DNA of 64,000 bases from an uncultured Duodenibacillus sp. (GCA_944390745.1 CALXQK010000013.1:62001-126000), one strand, 5' to 3'; counted from the first letter of the stretch, positions 45,320 to 53,618 are shown. The notes: generated by a model from the sequence alone, not told the origin. Made by a program: numbers and translations.

Positions 45320-46156
45320 ATGCTCTTTACCGAAAAACTCACCGCGCGCACCCGCGCCGTGGACTCCATGCTCTGCGTGGGCCTTGATCCCGACTTCAAG
45401 CGCATTCCCGAGCACCTCAAGAACGACGAGGACCCCGTCTGGTCGTTCTGCCGGGCAATCGTCGACGCCGTCGCGCCCTTTGTCTGCGCCTTCAAGCCGC
45501 AGATCGCCTACTTCGCCGCCATGGGCGCGGAAAAAACGCTCGAGCGCGTCATCGCCTACATCCGTGAAAAGCACCCGGACATCCCGGTGATTCTCGACGC
45601 CAAGCGCGGCGACATCGGCTCGACGGCGCGCATGTACGCGCGCGAGGCCTTCAAGCGCTATCAGGCCGACGCCGTCACCGTCTCGCCCTACATGGGCTAC
45701 GACACGATCGTGCCCTACCTCGAGTACCCCGACAAGGGCGTGATCATCCTGTGCCGCACCTCCAACCCCGGCGGCGCCGACATTGAGGAGCTTGTCTGCG
45801 ACGGCGAGACGATCTACGAGCGCATCGCACGGCTTGCGGCCGGCCCCTGGAACACCACGGGACAGATCGGTCTGGTCGTCGGCGCCACGCAGCCCGCCGA
45901 AATCGCCCGCGTGCGCAAGATCGCCCCGTCGCTGCCGCTGCTTGTGCCCGGCATCGGCGCCCAGGGCGGCGACGTCAACGCTGCGGTTGCCGCGGGGCTT
46001 GACGCCGCAGGCGCGGGCATGATCATCAACTCCAGCCGCGCGGTCATCTTCGCCGCTCCGGATGAAACCTTCGCCGAGGCCGCCGCTGCCGCCGCGCGCG
46101 CCACGCGCGACGCCATCCGCGCGGCCAGGGTCAGGGCGCTCGCCGGACAGGACTAG
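45320..46156 (+). CDS. pyrF: Orotidine 5'-phosphate decarboxylase
   Basis: 278 residues, the length of the type 2 bacterial OMP decarboxylases (longer than the 230-residue E. coli form). The catalytic Lys-Asp network is in ILDAKRGDIGSTA, with LCVGLDPD near the N-terminus and the phosphate-binding segment VVGATQPAEIA and LVPGIGAQGGD later. It makes UMP, the last step of de novo pyrimidine synthesis. No ribosome site is evident; an AT-rich TAAACTAAAAT near 45232-45242 could be the -10 region. Confidence 0.96.
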   Translation: MLFTEKLTARTRAVDSMLCVGLDPDFKRIPEHLKNDEDPVWSFCRAIVDAVAPFVCAFKPQIAYFAAMGAEKTLERVIAYIREKHPDIPVILDAKRGDIGSTARMYAREAFKRYQADAVTVSPYMGYDTIVPYLEYPDKGVIILCRTSNPGGADIEELVCDGETIYERIARLAAGPWNTTGQIGLVVGATQPAEIARVRKIAPSLPLLVPGIGAQGGDVNAAVAAGLDAAGAGMIINSSRAVIFAAPDETFAEAAAAAARATRDAIRAARVRALAGQD

Positions 46157-46189
46157 TCCGCGCAGCAGGCCGCCCAAGGAGGCCCTCCC

Positions 46190-46231
46190 GGCCCGGACAT
46201 CCCCCGGGCCCCGGCGGGGGCTTCTTTTTTC
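46190..46231 (+). terminator. Probable terminator of pyrF
   Basis: Stem GGCCCGG/CCGGGCC (46190-46210) followed by a G-rich stretch and TTC plus six T at 46225-46230. The distance from stem to T-run is long, so a competing larger stem may be the functional one. The T-run ends at the stop codon of the convergent LysR gene. Confidence 0.45.
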
Positions 46232-47156
46232 ATGGGCGCCGGGCGCGCATCACCTCCTCGGGCAGCACCTCCCAGCGCACCGAGCGAAGCACCTCGCGAA
46301 GCACGTCCGCGCAGCGCCCCATGTCGCCCTGCATGGCGAGGTCCTGCCGATAGGAGAGCTCCACCGGATCGGTGGTCGCCTCAAACGGGATGCGGCAGCA
46401 GGCAAGCCGCGGATTGCCGCGCATGAAGATTTCAGCCACGGTCACCGGCACCAGCGCCACGCGCGCGGTGCCGCGCAAAAGCTCGGGCACGCAGCCGTAG
46501 TGCGAGGTCATCACATCCATGCGCCGCTTGATGCCGAGCCGCCAGAGCTTTCCGTGGGCCACGCCGCTTGCGCCGCCGTAGTGCACCACGACGTGCGGGC
46601 GCGCGGCAAAGGCCTCAAGCGTCAGCGGCGCGCCGTCATCGGACTCGTACAGACAGCAGTCAAGGTGAAAGCCGAAGGTCTCGCGCGCAACCGCATTGCC
46701 GTGGGTGCCTCCGCCCGTCACGGCAAACTGCGCGGCATGCGACAGGAGCATCTCCTCAACAAGAAAGGCATTGGTCTGGCGCAGCACCGGCGCAATGCGC
46801 GGTTCGCAGCGTGAGAGCGCATCGACAAGCCGCCTGCCGATCGAGATTTCAAAGTCGTCGCTCATGGCAATCACCACGGATCTCACGTCGGCAGCGCCCT
46901 GCGGCGCAGCCTGCCGGCAGGCCGCCAGCGCCTCGACGACCTGCGGATGGAGCGCCTCGGCAAGCGCTGTCGGCGACAGGCTGCGCCCGTCGCTGAAAAA
47001 AAGCGGATCGCCGTAAAGCGCTCGCAGCGCCTTGAGCCGCTCGCTCATGGTGCTCGGGGCAATCCCGAGCATGCGGGCCGCGCGCGTCATGCTGCGGCTG
47101 CGAAACAAGGCGGAAAAGACGGCAAGAAGGTTGAGGTCAAAATCCATCTGCGGCAT
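46230..47156 (-). CDS. LysR-family transcriptional regulator
   Basis: 308 residues; ribosome site AAGGAG lies 7 nt upstream of the ATG at 47156 (a second Met three codons later is less well placed). The N-terminal winged helix-turn-helix (about 5-65) reads LNLLAVFSALFRSRSMTRAA and GIAPSTMSERL, followed by a substrate-binding effector domain. Neighbour logic suggests it controls the flavoprotein gene 152 nt upstream on the same strand or the divergent promoter region at 48881-49273. The ligand would then be an organic acid, but this is inference. Confidence 0.9.
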   Translation of the reverse strand: MPQMDFDLNLLAVFSALFRSRSMTRAARMLGIAPSTMSERLKALRALYGDPLFFSDGRSLSPTALAEALHPQVVEALAACRQAAPQGAADVRSVVIAMSDDFEISIGRRLVDALSRCEPRIAPVLRQTNAFLVEEMLLSHAAQFAVTGGGTHGNAVARETFGFHLDCCLYESDDGAPLTLEAFAARPHVVVHYGGASGVAHGKLWRLGIKRRMDVMTSHYGCVPELLRGTARVALVPVTVAEIFMRGNPRLACCRIPFEATTDPVELSYRQDLAMQGDMGRCADVLREVLRSVRWEVLPEEVMRARRP

Positions 47157-47196
47157 CGGACGGCTCCTTGTCTGGCGAGTTCAACAAAAGGCGATG

Positions 47197-47238
47197 AAGC
47201 CGCGGCGTCCTTTTTTGTCAAAAGGAGAGCCGCGGCTT
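47197..47238. repeat. Long hairpin between LysR gene and flavoprotein 1 gene
   Basis: Outer arms AAGCCGCGGC/GCCGCGGCTT (10 bp) and inner arms TCCTTTT/AAAAGGA (7 bp) around a 5-nt loop. It has no T-run after it on either strand. It follows the flavoprotein stop, so it may be an mRNA end structure or a weak terminator ahead of the LysR gene. Confidence 0.65.
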
Positions 47239-47308
47239 TCGCTGCGGGCCTCGATGAGGCAATCATGCCTGAACTGGACCCGGCTTCAGGCGCTCGTCCG
47301 CAGGCGGA

Positions 47309-48880
47309 CTATTTGCCCGCCTTGATCGCCGCAATGGCGTAGCGTGCGGCCAGGCGCCCCGAGGTGAGCGCAAAGGACGATGTCGCGCCCTCGACCTTGA
47401 TGTCGTCGGTGTCCATGAAGAGGCCCCCCATGTCGGCGCCCGCCATGTAGACGTTTTCAATCACGTCGCCCTGTCCGTTGAGCGCCTCAAAGCGCCGGTT
47501 GATCCGGATGCCGCCCAGCGTGAGGAAGTAGGTGCGGATGCCCTTGAGGGCGTAGTACGGCCCCTTCTTGAGGTCAAAGGCGGCGATGTGCTCCTTCTTG
47601 CGTCCAAACTCCAGATCCACGCCCGTTTTTGCGTACTCGTTGATGCGGGCCATGGTCGCGCGCAGGTTTTCGGGCGGCACGCCGATCTGCACGGCCAGAT
47701 CCTCAATCGTGTCGGCCTTGAAGGCCCAGCCGCGCCTGCGGCCTTCTTCAAACGCCCGCGGCAGCTCCTTGAGCGGCGTGCCCACCGTGACGATGGCGTT
47801 GAACGGAATCAGCGGTCCGCTCTTGACGAGCTGATCGAACTTGGCCTGGTCGAGAATGTTGTACATCACGCCGCCCGCGCTCGTCATGGCGGCATAGACC
47901 TCGGTAAAGACCGAGCCGCGCGACTCGTTGAAGAAGCGCTCGCCGTTGCGGTCGACCCACAGCCAGGGCTGCGCCAGGGCGCAGCGCCCCTGCTTGAGGA
48001 AGTCCGGGCCGTTGAACTGGTTGATCGGCGGCCGGTCCGGCAGATAGGGCGCATTGCCCACGACGTGCTCCATGCCGGCCGCGGCGCCGCCAATCTTCAT
48101 CACCATGTTGATGCCGTCGCCCGTGCGCCCGTCCACAAGCGCGCTTCTGAGCCAGATAGGCTCGGACACCGACGGATCGCTCGAGTCGGCGACGTACTTG
48201 TGGATCATGCCGGGATTGGCGGCAAATCCGCCCGTGGCGATGATGACCTTGGCGGCGTGCACGATGATGGTTTCTCCTGTCTTGAGGTCGACGGCCTCCA
48301 CGCCCGTCACGCGGCCGTGGTCAACGATAAGCTTTCTTGCGGGCGTCTCGGTCAGAATCCTCGCGCCCCTGGACTGCGCGGACTCGGCAAGGCGCGCAAC
48401 GACCGACGAGGCGCCGCCCTTGAAGAGGTGCCAGCAGTGGAAGGACTCCTCCTCGGGCATGATGGTGCGGATGCCGCGGATTTCAACCCCCTTGTCCACC
48501 ACCCAGTCGATCGTGGCGCCCGACTCGGCAATGAGCTGGCGCACGACCGCCGGATTGGTGCGGTAATGGTTGAATTCAAGGAACCGGTTGAGCGTGCGCT
48601 GCACGTCCCACTTGATGCCGTGCTCCTTCTGGTAGCGCGTGCCGATGCCGAGGGACCCCTCGGGGAAGTTGCCCGCGCCGCCCAGCGTGGGAAGCTTTTC
48701 AAGGACAACGGGCTTTTCGCCCAGGTCCGCGGCCTCGGCGGCTGCGGAAATGCCGCTCAGTCCCCCGCCGACGATGACGAGATTGGTGCGGATGTGCTGC
48801 GTGGCAAAGGCCGGAAACGACAGAAAGCCGCTGGCAAACAACGCGGCCGCCGTGCCTGTCAGAAAGTGTCTGCGCTGCAT
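47309..48880 (-). CDS. Tat-exported FAD-binding flavoprotein, fumarate-reductase/ketosteroid-dehydrogenase superfamily (flavoprotein 1)
   Basis: 523 residues. A twin-arginine signal (QRRHFLTGT, hydrophobic core, cleavage near AFA-TQ, residue 26) predicts folded export to the periplasm. The FAD-binding Rossmann motif VIVGGGLSGISAA follows, and a C-terminal dinucleotide segment (ENVYMAGADMGG) closes the fold. The substrate domain differs from flavoprotein 2: the HHTMGG motif is replaced by LTLGGI, and the NRLGG-type motif by EGATSSFALTSGR. It therefore belongs to another subfamily and probably acts on another substrate, or even as a dehydrogenase. No cytochrome gene is adjacent on its strand. 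The LysR gene lies downstream. Confidence 0.85.
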   Translation of the reverse strand: MQRRHFLTGTAAALFASGFLSFPAFATQHIRTNLVIVGGGLSGISAAAEAADLGEKPVVLEKLPTLGGAGNFPEGSLGIGTRYQKEHGIKWDVQRTLNRFLEFNHYRTNPAVVRQLIAESGATIDWVVDKGVEIRGIRTIMPEEESFHCWHLFKGGASSVVARLAESAQSRGARILTETPARKLIVDHGRVTGVEAVDLKTGETIIVHAAKVIIATGGFAANPGMIHKYVADSSDPSVSEPIWLRSALVDGRTGDGINMVMKIGGAAAGMEHVVGNAPYLPDRPPINQFNGPDFLKQGRCALAQPWLWVDRNGERFFNESRGSVFTEVYAAMTSAGGVMYNILDQAKFDQLVKSGPLIPFNAIVTVGTPLKELPRAFEEGRRRGWAFKADTIEDLAVQIGVPPENLRATMARINEYAKTGVDLEFGRKKEHIAAFDLKKGPYYALKGIRTYFLTLGGIRINRRFEALNGQGDVIENVYMAGADMGGLFMDTDDIKVEGATSSFALTSGRLAARYAIAAIKAGK

Positions 48881-49273
48881 GGTGTGTGTGAACTCCTGTG
48901 GAAATCGAGATCGTGAATGCCACTTCTGCGGCCTTTCGGCCTCATCGGCCTTTTCATTGTCGGACGCCGTCCGTTCGATTCCCCGAAGGGAGAATTTGGA
49001 AAATCAAGGCGCTCGGACAACGAGAGCGCGCAAGCGTCAGGAGCTCTGCATGCGTAGCAATCTAGCTACGCATCCATCCGTATTTTGTCGCAAACATCCC
49101 TTGATTTTGTCTGTCCTGAAACTCCGCCGAAAGAGCTAGGGACAAACCCCCTGATCTTGTGTTTCGCAGGACTGTATTCGCGCGCGGGATCAAAAAATAA
49201 ACTGTTGACAACGAGGCTCGATCCCCCATCGGCATGAGCCGCGCTGACAAAACAACAGCAAAGGAGAGACATC
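48881..49273. promoter_or_regulatory. Divergent regulatory region between flavoproteins 1 and 2
   Basis: 393 nt, AT-richer than flanking genes, no gene seen. It holds the 24-bp palindrome described separately, an ATCAA/TTGAT scatter (48994, 49103, 49190 area) without a full FNR box, and a TTGACA near 49205 with no good -10. The first 20 nt before flavoprotein 2 contain the GCAAAGGAGAGACA leader shared with the aconitase X gene. Confidence 0.55.
49050..49073. promoter_or_regulatory. Candidate operator palindrome
   Basis: Perfect inverted repeat ATGCGTAGC-AATCTA-GCTACGCAT, 9-bp arms and 6-nt spacer, in the divergent region. Size and position suit a dimeric regulator such as the nearby LysR or Crp/Fnr-like protein, although it is not a TTGAT-N4-ATCAA or TGTGA-N6-TCACA site. 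Confidence 0.6.
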
Positions 49274-50797
49274 GTGAACAGCTCAATGACACGCCGCAAT
49301 TTCCTGGGCTCCATGACGGCAGCCGCCGCTGCCGGGCTGGCAGCCCCCGGTCTGGCCATGGCCGCCAAGGCTCCCGAGAAGTGGGACAAGACCGTCGACT
49401 TTCTGATCGTCGGCACGGGCTTTGCGGGACTGGCCGCCGCCATCCAGGGCCATGAGGACGGCATCAAGAACATCCTCGTCATCGACAAGATGCCCACCGC
49501 GGGCGGCAACTCCATCATCAACGGCGGCGCCGTCGCCGCCGCCGGCACCGACATGCAGAAGGCCGCGGGCATCAAGGACAATCCCGACCTGCTGTACGCC
49601 GACATTCTCAAGGCGGGCGGCGGCCTCGCGCACCCGGAGCTTGCGCGCCACATCGCCGACAGCTCGGTGGAGAACTACCACTGGCTCAAGAAGCAGGGCG
49701 TGAAGTTCAAGGCCGTCACGTTCCACGGCGGCCACAGCGTGCCGCGCAGCCACGCCGTGATGGAAAACAGCGGCGCGGGCTTCATCCGTCCGATGCTGGC
49801 CAAGTGCAAGGAGTACGGCATTCCCGTGCAGCTGCGCACCATCCTCGATGAGATCGTCGTCGACGACAAGGGGGCGGTGCTCGGCATCAAGGCGCGCCAG
49901 AACTACCGCTTCGGCCGCGACAACAGCGGCAAGACAGTCTACATCCGCGCCCTCAAGGGCGTGCTGCTCGCCGCGGGCGGCTTCAGCCGCAACGTCCCGA
50001 TGCGCATGGAGCACGATCCCCGCCTCAACGAGAAGTTCGGCTCGACCAACCATCCGGGCGCCACGGGCGAGGTGCTGCAGGCCGCGCAGATGATCGGCGC
50101 CAACACCGTGCAGATGGACTGGATTCAGCTCGGTCCCTGGACGAGCCCTGACGAGGAGGGCTTCGGCCTTGCGCCGCTCTTTGTGGAGCCGGCCGTGGGC
50201 TACGGCCTGATGGTCGACCCGGCCACCGGCAAGCGCTTCATTCAGGAAACGGGCAACCGCAAGGTTCGCGCCGACGCCATCGTCGCCATCGAACATCCGA
50301 CGATCATCTACATCTCTGAAAAGAACGCGATGAACAAGATCTACGGCAAGAACATGACGCCGGAGCTCTTCAATCGCGCCGTCGAAAACGGCGTCGTGCG
50401 CAAGTTTGAGAACCTCAAGGCGCTCGCCGACTACTACAAGATCGACTACAAGACGCTCAAGGAGACCAACGACAAGTTCGACGGCTACATCAAGGCGCAG
50501 AAGGATCCTGAGTTCAACTGCATGATGTTCAAGGACGCCGTGCCCAACGGCGACGGCCCCTTCTATGCCTGCCGTCTGTGGCCGCGCGTGCACCACACGA
50601 TGGGCGGTCTGTCGATCACGGACAAGGCCCAGGTCAAGGACGCGCACCTCAAGGTGATCCCGGGTCTGTATGCCGCCGGTGAAATTACGGGCGGCGTGCA
50701 CGGCATGGTGCGTCTAGGCACGGTCGCCGTGGCCGACTGCATCATCTTCGGCCGTACGGCGGCGCACACGGCCGCCGGAAAGACCTCCAAGCTCTAG
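49274..50797 (+). CDS. Tat-exported flavoprotein reductase, fumarate/urocanate reductase-like (flavoprotein 2)
   Basis: 507 residues starting at GTG 49274, 7 nt after AAGGAG (ATG 49286 is the alternative). A twin-arginine signal TRRNFLGSM with cleavage near AMA-AK (about residue 31) is followed by the FAD Rossmann motif LIVGTGFAGLAAA, the active-site region with VHHTMGG and the C-terminal GLYAAGEITGGVHG and RLGTVAVADCIIFGR, all features of flavocytochrome c fumarate-reductase-type enzymes. Such enzymes reduce fumarate, urocanate, acrylates or similar C=C bonds during anaerobic respiration. The haem domain present in Shewanella FccA is absent but is supplied by the tetrahaem cytochrome gene 90 nt downstream. 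The substrate is not fixed by sequence. Confidence 0.9.
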   Translation: MNSSMTRRNFLGSMTAAAAAGLAAPGLAMAAKAPEKWDKTVDFLIVGTGFAGLAAAIQGHEDGIKNILVIDKMPTAGGNSIINGGAVAAAGTDMQKAAGIKDNPDLLYADILKAGGGLAHPELARHIADSSVENYHWLKKQGVKFKAVTFHGGHSVPRSHAVMENSGAGFIRPMLAKCKEYGIPVQLRTILDEIVVDDKGAVLGIKARQNYRFGRDNSGKTVYIRALKGVLLAAGGFSRNVPMRMEHDPRLNEKFGSTNHPGATGEVLQAAQMIGANTVQMDWIQLGPWTSPDEEGFGLAPLFVEPAVGYGLMVDPATGKRFIQETGNRKVRADAIVAIEHPTIIYISEKNAMNKIYGKNMTPELFNRAVENGVVRKFENLKALADYYKIDYKTLKETNDKFDGYIKAQKDPEFNCMMFKDAVPNGDGPFYACRLWPRVHHTMGGLSITDKAQVKDAHLKVIPGLYAAGEITGGVHGMVRLGTVAVADCIIFGRTAAHTAAGKTSKL

Positions 50798-50811
50798 CAA
50801 GCCCGCCCGCA

Positions 50812-50844
50812 GGACTCCCGGAGGACGCCTCCTCCGGGAGGTCC
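50812..50844 (+). repeat. Intercistronic hairpin between flavoprotein 2 and cytochrome
   Basis: CTCCCGGAGGA/TCCTCCGGGAG (11 bp, 4-nt loop), extended by GGA/TCC across a one-base bulge, without a T-run. Probably protects the flavoprotein mRNA or sets the ratio of the two products. Confidence 0.7.
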
Positions 50845-50887
50845 GCTGCGGCATTTTCCACCTTCGTCTGATCTGTTTGAATTCGCC

Positions 50888-51241
50888 ATGACGCGTCTTT
50901 TTGCGCTCAACACGCTTCTTGCCGCTGCGGCTGCCGCAGCCTTGCTTGCGGCCGCCCCCGCCTCGGCCGCCGACCAGTTCGGCGCCGACCGCCACGTTGC
51001 ACGCGGCGTTGCTTGCACGGCCTGCCACGGGCCCGACATGAAGAACCCCGTCTACCCCGACGAGAACACCTGCCTGCAGTGCCACAAGAAGGCCGATGTC
51101 GCGGCCAAGACCAAGAAGCTCAACCCCAATCCCCATGAAGCGCCGCACAACGGCGACTGCACGCTGTGCCATCTGCAGCATGAGCCCACGGAGAACTATT
51201 GCGCGCAGTGCCACAAGTTCGACTTCGGAAAGATTCCCTAG
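50888..51241 (+). CDS. Periplasmic tetrahaem cytochrome c
   Basis: 117 residues: a Sec signal peptide (about 1-28, ending ASA-AD) and four CxxCH haem sites at 43-47, 62-66, 91-95 and 105-109, in a body of only about 90 residues. This is the size and haem density of the small tetrahaem cytochromes or of the haem domain of flavocytochrome c fumarate reductases. It would take electrons from a quinol-oxidising NapC/CymA-type protein encoded elsewhere and pass them to flavoprotein 2 and perhaps other periplasmic reductases. A weak ribosome site; followed by a terminator. Confidence 0.95.
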   Translation: MTRLFALNTLLAAAAAAALLAAAPASAADQFGADRHVARGVACTACHGPDMKNPVYPDENTCLQCHKKADVAAKTKKLNPNPHEAPHNGDCTLCHLQHEPTENYCAQCHKFDFGKIP

Positions 51242-51307
51242 GGCGCGCCGCCGGCTGCCCCCGGGACCGCACATTCTTTTTCATTTTTTCCTCCCCTCCT
51301 TGACAGG

Positions 51308-51340
51308 CCTTTCGGACACGCTCCGGGAGGTCTTTTTTTT
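51308..51340 (+). terminator. Terminator of the flavoprotein 2-cytochrome operon
   Basis: Stem CCTTTCGGA/TCCGGGAGG (two G-T pairs, 5-nt loop) followed two bases later by eight T. Confidence 0.8.
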
Positions 51341-51700
51341 GCCCTTGAAAACCCCCGGAGAAAAACAGGTCAATCGACTGCCAAATCATTGATAAACAAT
51401 GGAATTTTTATTGTTTGAATTCTCGTAATCCCTCTTGGTAAATGTTCTATATGCGTTTTCATTTTGCGACGATTCACAGACTTCCAGACACTACAATGAA
51501 TTTGTCGGTTCGGTTTGCTTTCGAGCACAGGCGGCCCGCGTCAAGACAAGAAGGTCTCTCAAGAGGCACGGAGCACGCGGTCGCGCCCGCACGAAGGCCG
51601 ATGCCGCATCCGGCAGTCACCCTGCGTCCGGCGCCAGCGCCGCTGCCCCCAGCACGGGCCGGGAGGCGATTCCGGGCGCTCATGCAAAGGAGAGACAATC
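51341..51700 (+). promoter_or_regulatory. Upstream region of the aconitase X operon
   Basis: 360 nt without a gene. The segment 51370-51490 is strikingly AT-rich for this genome. Two overlapping inverted repeats lie there: CATTG-ATAAA-CAATG (51387-51401) and AAACAAT-N9-ATTGTTT (51394-51416). They share the central CAAT, so occupancy of one would affect the other. A TACAAT at about 51494 may be a -10. The leader ends in GCAAAGGAGAGACA (51684-51697). Confidence 0.5.
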
Positions 51701-53134
51701 ATGCCGCAGCAATTGAGCCGCAGAACCTTCATCAAGGCGCTCGGCACCGGCGCGAGCCTCACGCCGCTCATTCTGAGCGGACTGACTTCAGCCAGCGCCA
51801 AGCCCGTCGACACCTCCAACCGCAAGCACATCAAGGGCGTCAAGATGGGGCTCACCGACGATGAGATCGCCATCCTCAACGGACGCGACGGCCCGGTGAT
51901 GGCCAAGGTCATGCGTTCGGTCGTGGCCTACGGCGACGCCTTTGACGCGCCTTTCCTTCTTGACGTCTCCACGCCCGGCCACTGGGTGACCGGCATGGGC
52001 CAGAAGGGCCTTGACGCGCTCTATGATCTCGCCGACACGCTCATTGCGGGCGGCGTCAAGGCGAAGCTTCCGTTTACGATCGACCCGTACCCGATGGACT
52101 ACGAGAACATCGACTACACGGAGGAGGAGAAGAAGGAGAACGCCGATCTCTACTGCTTCCAGAAGCGCTGGGACGAGCAGGTGATCAAGCTCGGCCTGCG
52201 CGACGGCAGCCGCAAGAGCTATTCGTGCACCTGCTATCTGCCCGAGGTCGGCAACCGCCCCGAGTACGGCGAGGTGCTCGCCTGGGCGGAGTCAAGCGCC
52301 GTGGTCTACGCCAACAGCGTGATCGGCGCGCGCTGCAACCGCAACTCCGGCCCCATTGAGATGCTCTGCTCGATCGCGGGCAAGACGCCCTACTTCGGCT
52401 TTCTCACCGACGAGGCGCGCCAGGCCGTCTGGGAAATCGAGGTCAAGACCGACTCCCTGCCCAACGCCATGCTGCTTGGATCTGCCGTCGGCATGAAGGT
52501 CGGCAGCGCCGTGCCCTACATCACGGGACTCGACAAGTTCCTCGGCACCACCATCACGCCTGCGGTTGACGACTGGCTCAAGGACTTCGGCGCGGCCACC
52601 GCCTCCAACGGCGCCGTGGGACTCTTTCACATTGAAAACGTCACGCCCGAGGCCAGGAAGCTCGGCCGCAAGCTCATCTCCTCCAGGGCGAAGAAGTTTG
52701 TGGTCGACGAAAAGGTGCTCGCCGACACCAAGAAGGGCTATCCGGTGCTCTGGAAGGATCCTGCGGCCACGCCGCGCTACGCCTTCATCGGCTGCCCGCA
52801 CAGCACGCTCAACCAGCTCAGCCAGTGGGACGTGCGCATCGATGCGGCGCTCAAGGCCGCGGGACGCGACAAGGTCGCCATCCCGGTGATCATCTGCGCC
52901 TCGCCCCTGGTGATTGACCACCTCACGCCCGCCCAGAAGGCGCGCATGAAGAAAAACGGCATTCACATCAGCTTCCTGTGCGGCGCGATGTACATGATCA
53001 ACAAGGTGAGCGCGAGCTATCCGTGCATCACCAATTCCAACAAGCTGCGCACCTACTCCACGGCCCGGTTCTATGAAGACGACGATCTGCTTGAGTACGT
53101 GGTGACCGGAAAGGCCCCGAAGGCCGCTGCTTAA
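51701..53134 (+). CDS. Aconitase X large (catalytic) subunit with Tat signal peptide
   Basis: 477 residues from the ATG at 51701 (AAAGGAG 8 nt upstream). Residues 1-33 are a clear twin-arginine signal: LSRRTFIKAL, hydrophobic core, ASA-KP cleavage. The rest is the DUF521/aconitase X catalytic domain: SCTCYL (175-180), AWAESSAVVYANSVIGAR (194-211) then CNRNSGP, IGCPHSTL (363-370) and a C-terminal Cys442. These cysteines match those placed to bind the Fe-S cluster in characterised AcnX proteins. Known members dehydrate cis-3-hydroxy-L-proline or mevalonate 5-phosphate in the cytosol. Export of an AcnX is unusual; the small subunit follows after 13 nt. Confidence 0.88.
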   Translation: MPQQLSRRTFIKALGTGASLTPLILSGLTSASAKPVDTSNRKHIKGVKMGLTDDEIAILNGRDGPVMAKVMRSVVAYGDAFDAPFLLDVSTPGHWVTGMGQKGLDALYDLADTLIAGGVKAKLPFTIDPYPMDYENIDYTEEEKKENADLYCFQKRWDEQVIKLGLRDGSRKSYSCTCYLPEVGNRPEYGEVLAWAESSAVVYANSVIGARCNRNSGPIEMLCSIAGKTPYFGFLTDEARQAVWEIEVKTDSLPNAMLLGSAVGMKVGSAVPYITGLDKFLGTTITPAVDDWLKDFGAATASNGAVGLFHIENVTPEARKLGRKLISSRAKKFVVDEKVLADTKKGYPVLWKDPAATPRYAFIGCPHSTLNQLSQWDVRIDAALKAAGRDKVAIPVIICASPLVIDHLTPAQKARMKKNGIHISFLCGAMYMINKVSASYPCITNSNKLRTYSTARFYEDDDLLEYVVTGKAPKAAA

Positions 53135-53147
53135 GGAGGAGAGAACC

Positions 53148-53585
53148 ATGGCTAAGACATTCAAAGGCCGCGTCATCATTGCAGGAAACATCACCGGCGA
53201 AGCCGCCGTGACGCGTCACGGATTCAACACGCTTGCAACCTACTACGCCGGCATGGCCAGCCGCAGCCCAATCTGCCACGACCAGGGCAACCCGGATCTG
53301 TACCAGAAGGAGATCGCCGGAAAGATCATCTGCCTGCCCGCCACCATCGGCTCGACCACGGGCGGCATGATCATCCAGTGCGCGACCAAGATCGGCATCG
53401 GCCCCAAGGCGATGCTCTATGCCGAGCACATCGACACGGTGAGCGCCGCGGGCATTCTGCTGTCCCAGATCTGGGACAACAACACCATCGTCTGCGTCGA
53501 CCAGCTCGGAAGCGAGTTCCTTGAGTCCGTGAAGACGGGCGACAAGGTGACGGTCAAGGAGGACGGCACGGTGACGGTGGGCTAG
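53148..53585 (+). CDS. Aconitase X small (swivel) subunit, DUF126
   Basis: 145 residues with a strong GGAGGAG ribosome site. The swivelling-domain pattern of DUF126 is visible: FKGRVIIAG near the start, GKIICLPATIGSTTGGMIIQ in the centre, which carries the Ser-containing substrate loop, and the closing VCVDQLGSEF. It completes the AcnX active site with the large subunit. It has no signal peptide of its own, so if the large subunit is exported by Tat this one must travel folded in complex with it. The two-gene operon is isolated by terminators on both sides. Confidence 0.9.
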   Translation: MAKTFKGRVIIAGNITGEAAVTRHGFNTLATYYAGMASRSPICHDQGNPDLYQKEIAGKIICLPATIGSTTGGMIIQCATKIGIGPKAMLYAEHIDTVSAAGILLSQIWDNNTIVCVDQLGSEFLESVKTGDKVTVKEDGTVTVG

Positions 53586-53618
53586 TCCCCCACCCCCGCC
53601 AGACCTCCAGGACGAGAA

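Noticed and set aside
48990..49010. FNR box at TTTGGAAAATCAAG between the flavoprotein genes.
   Set aside because: Only the right half matches ATCAA; the left half matches TTGAT at two of five positions.
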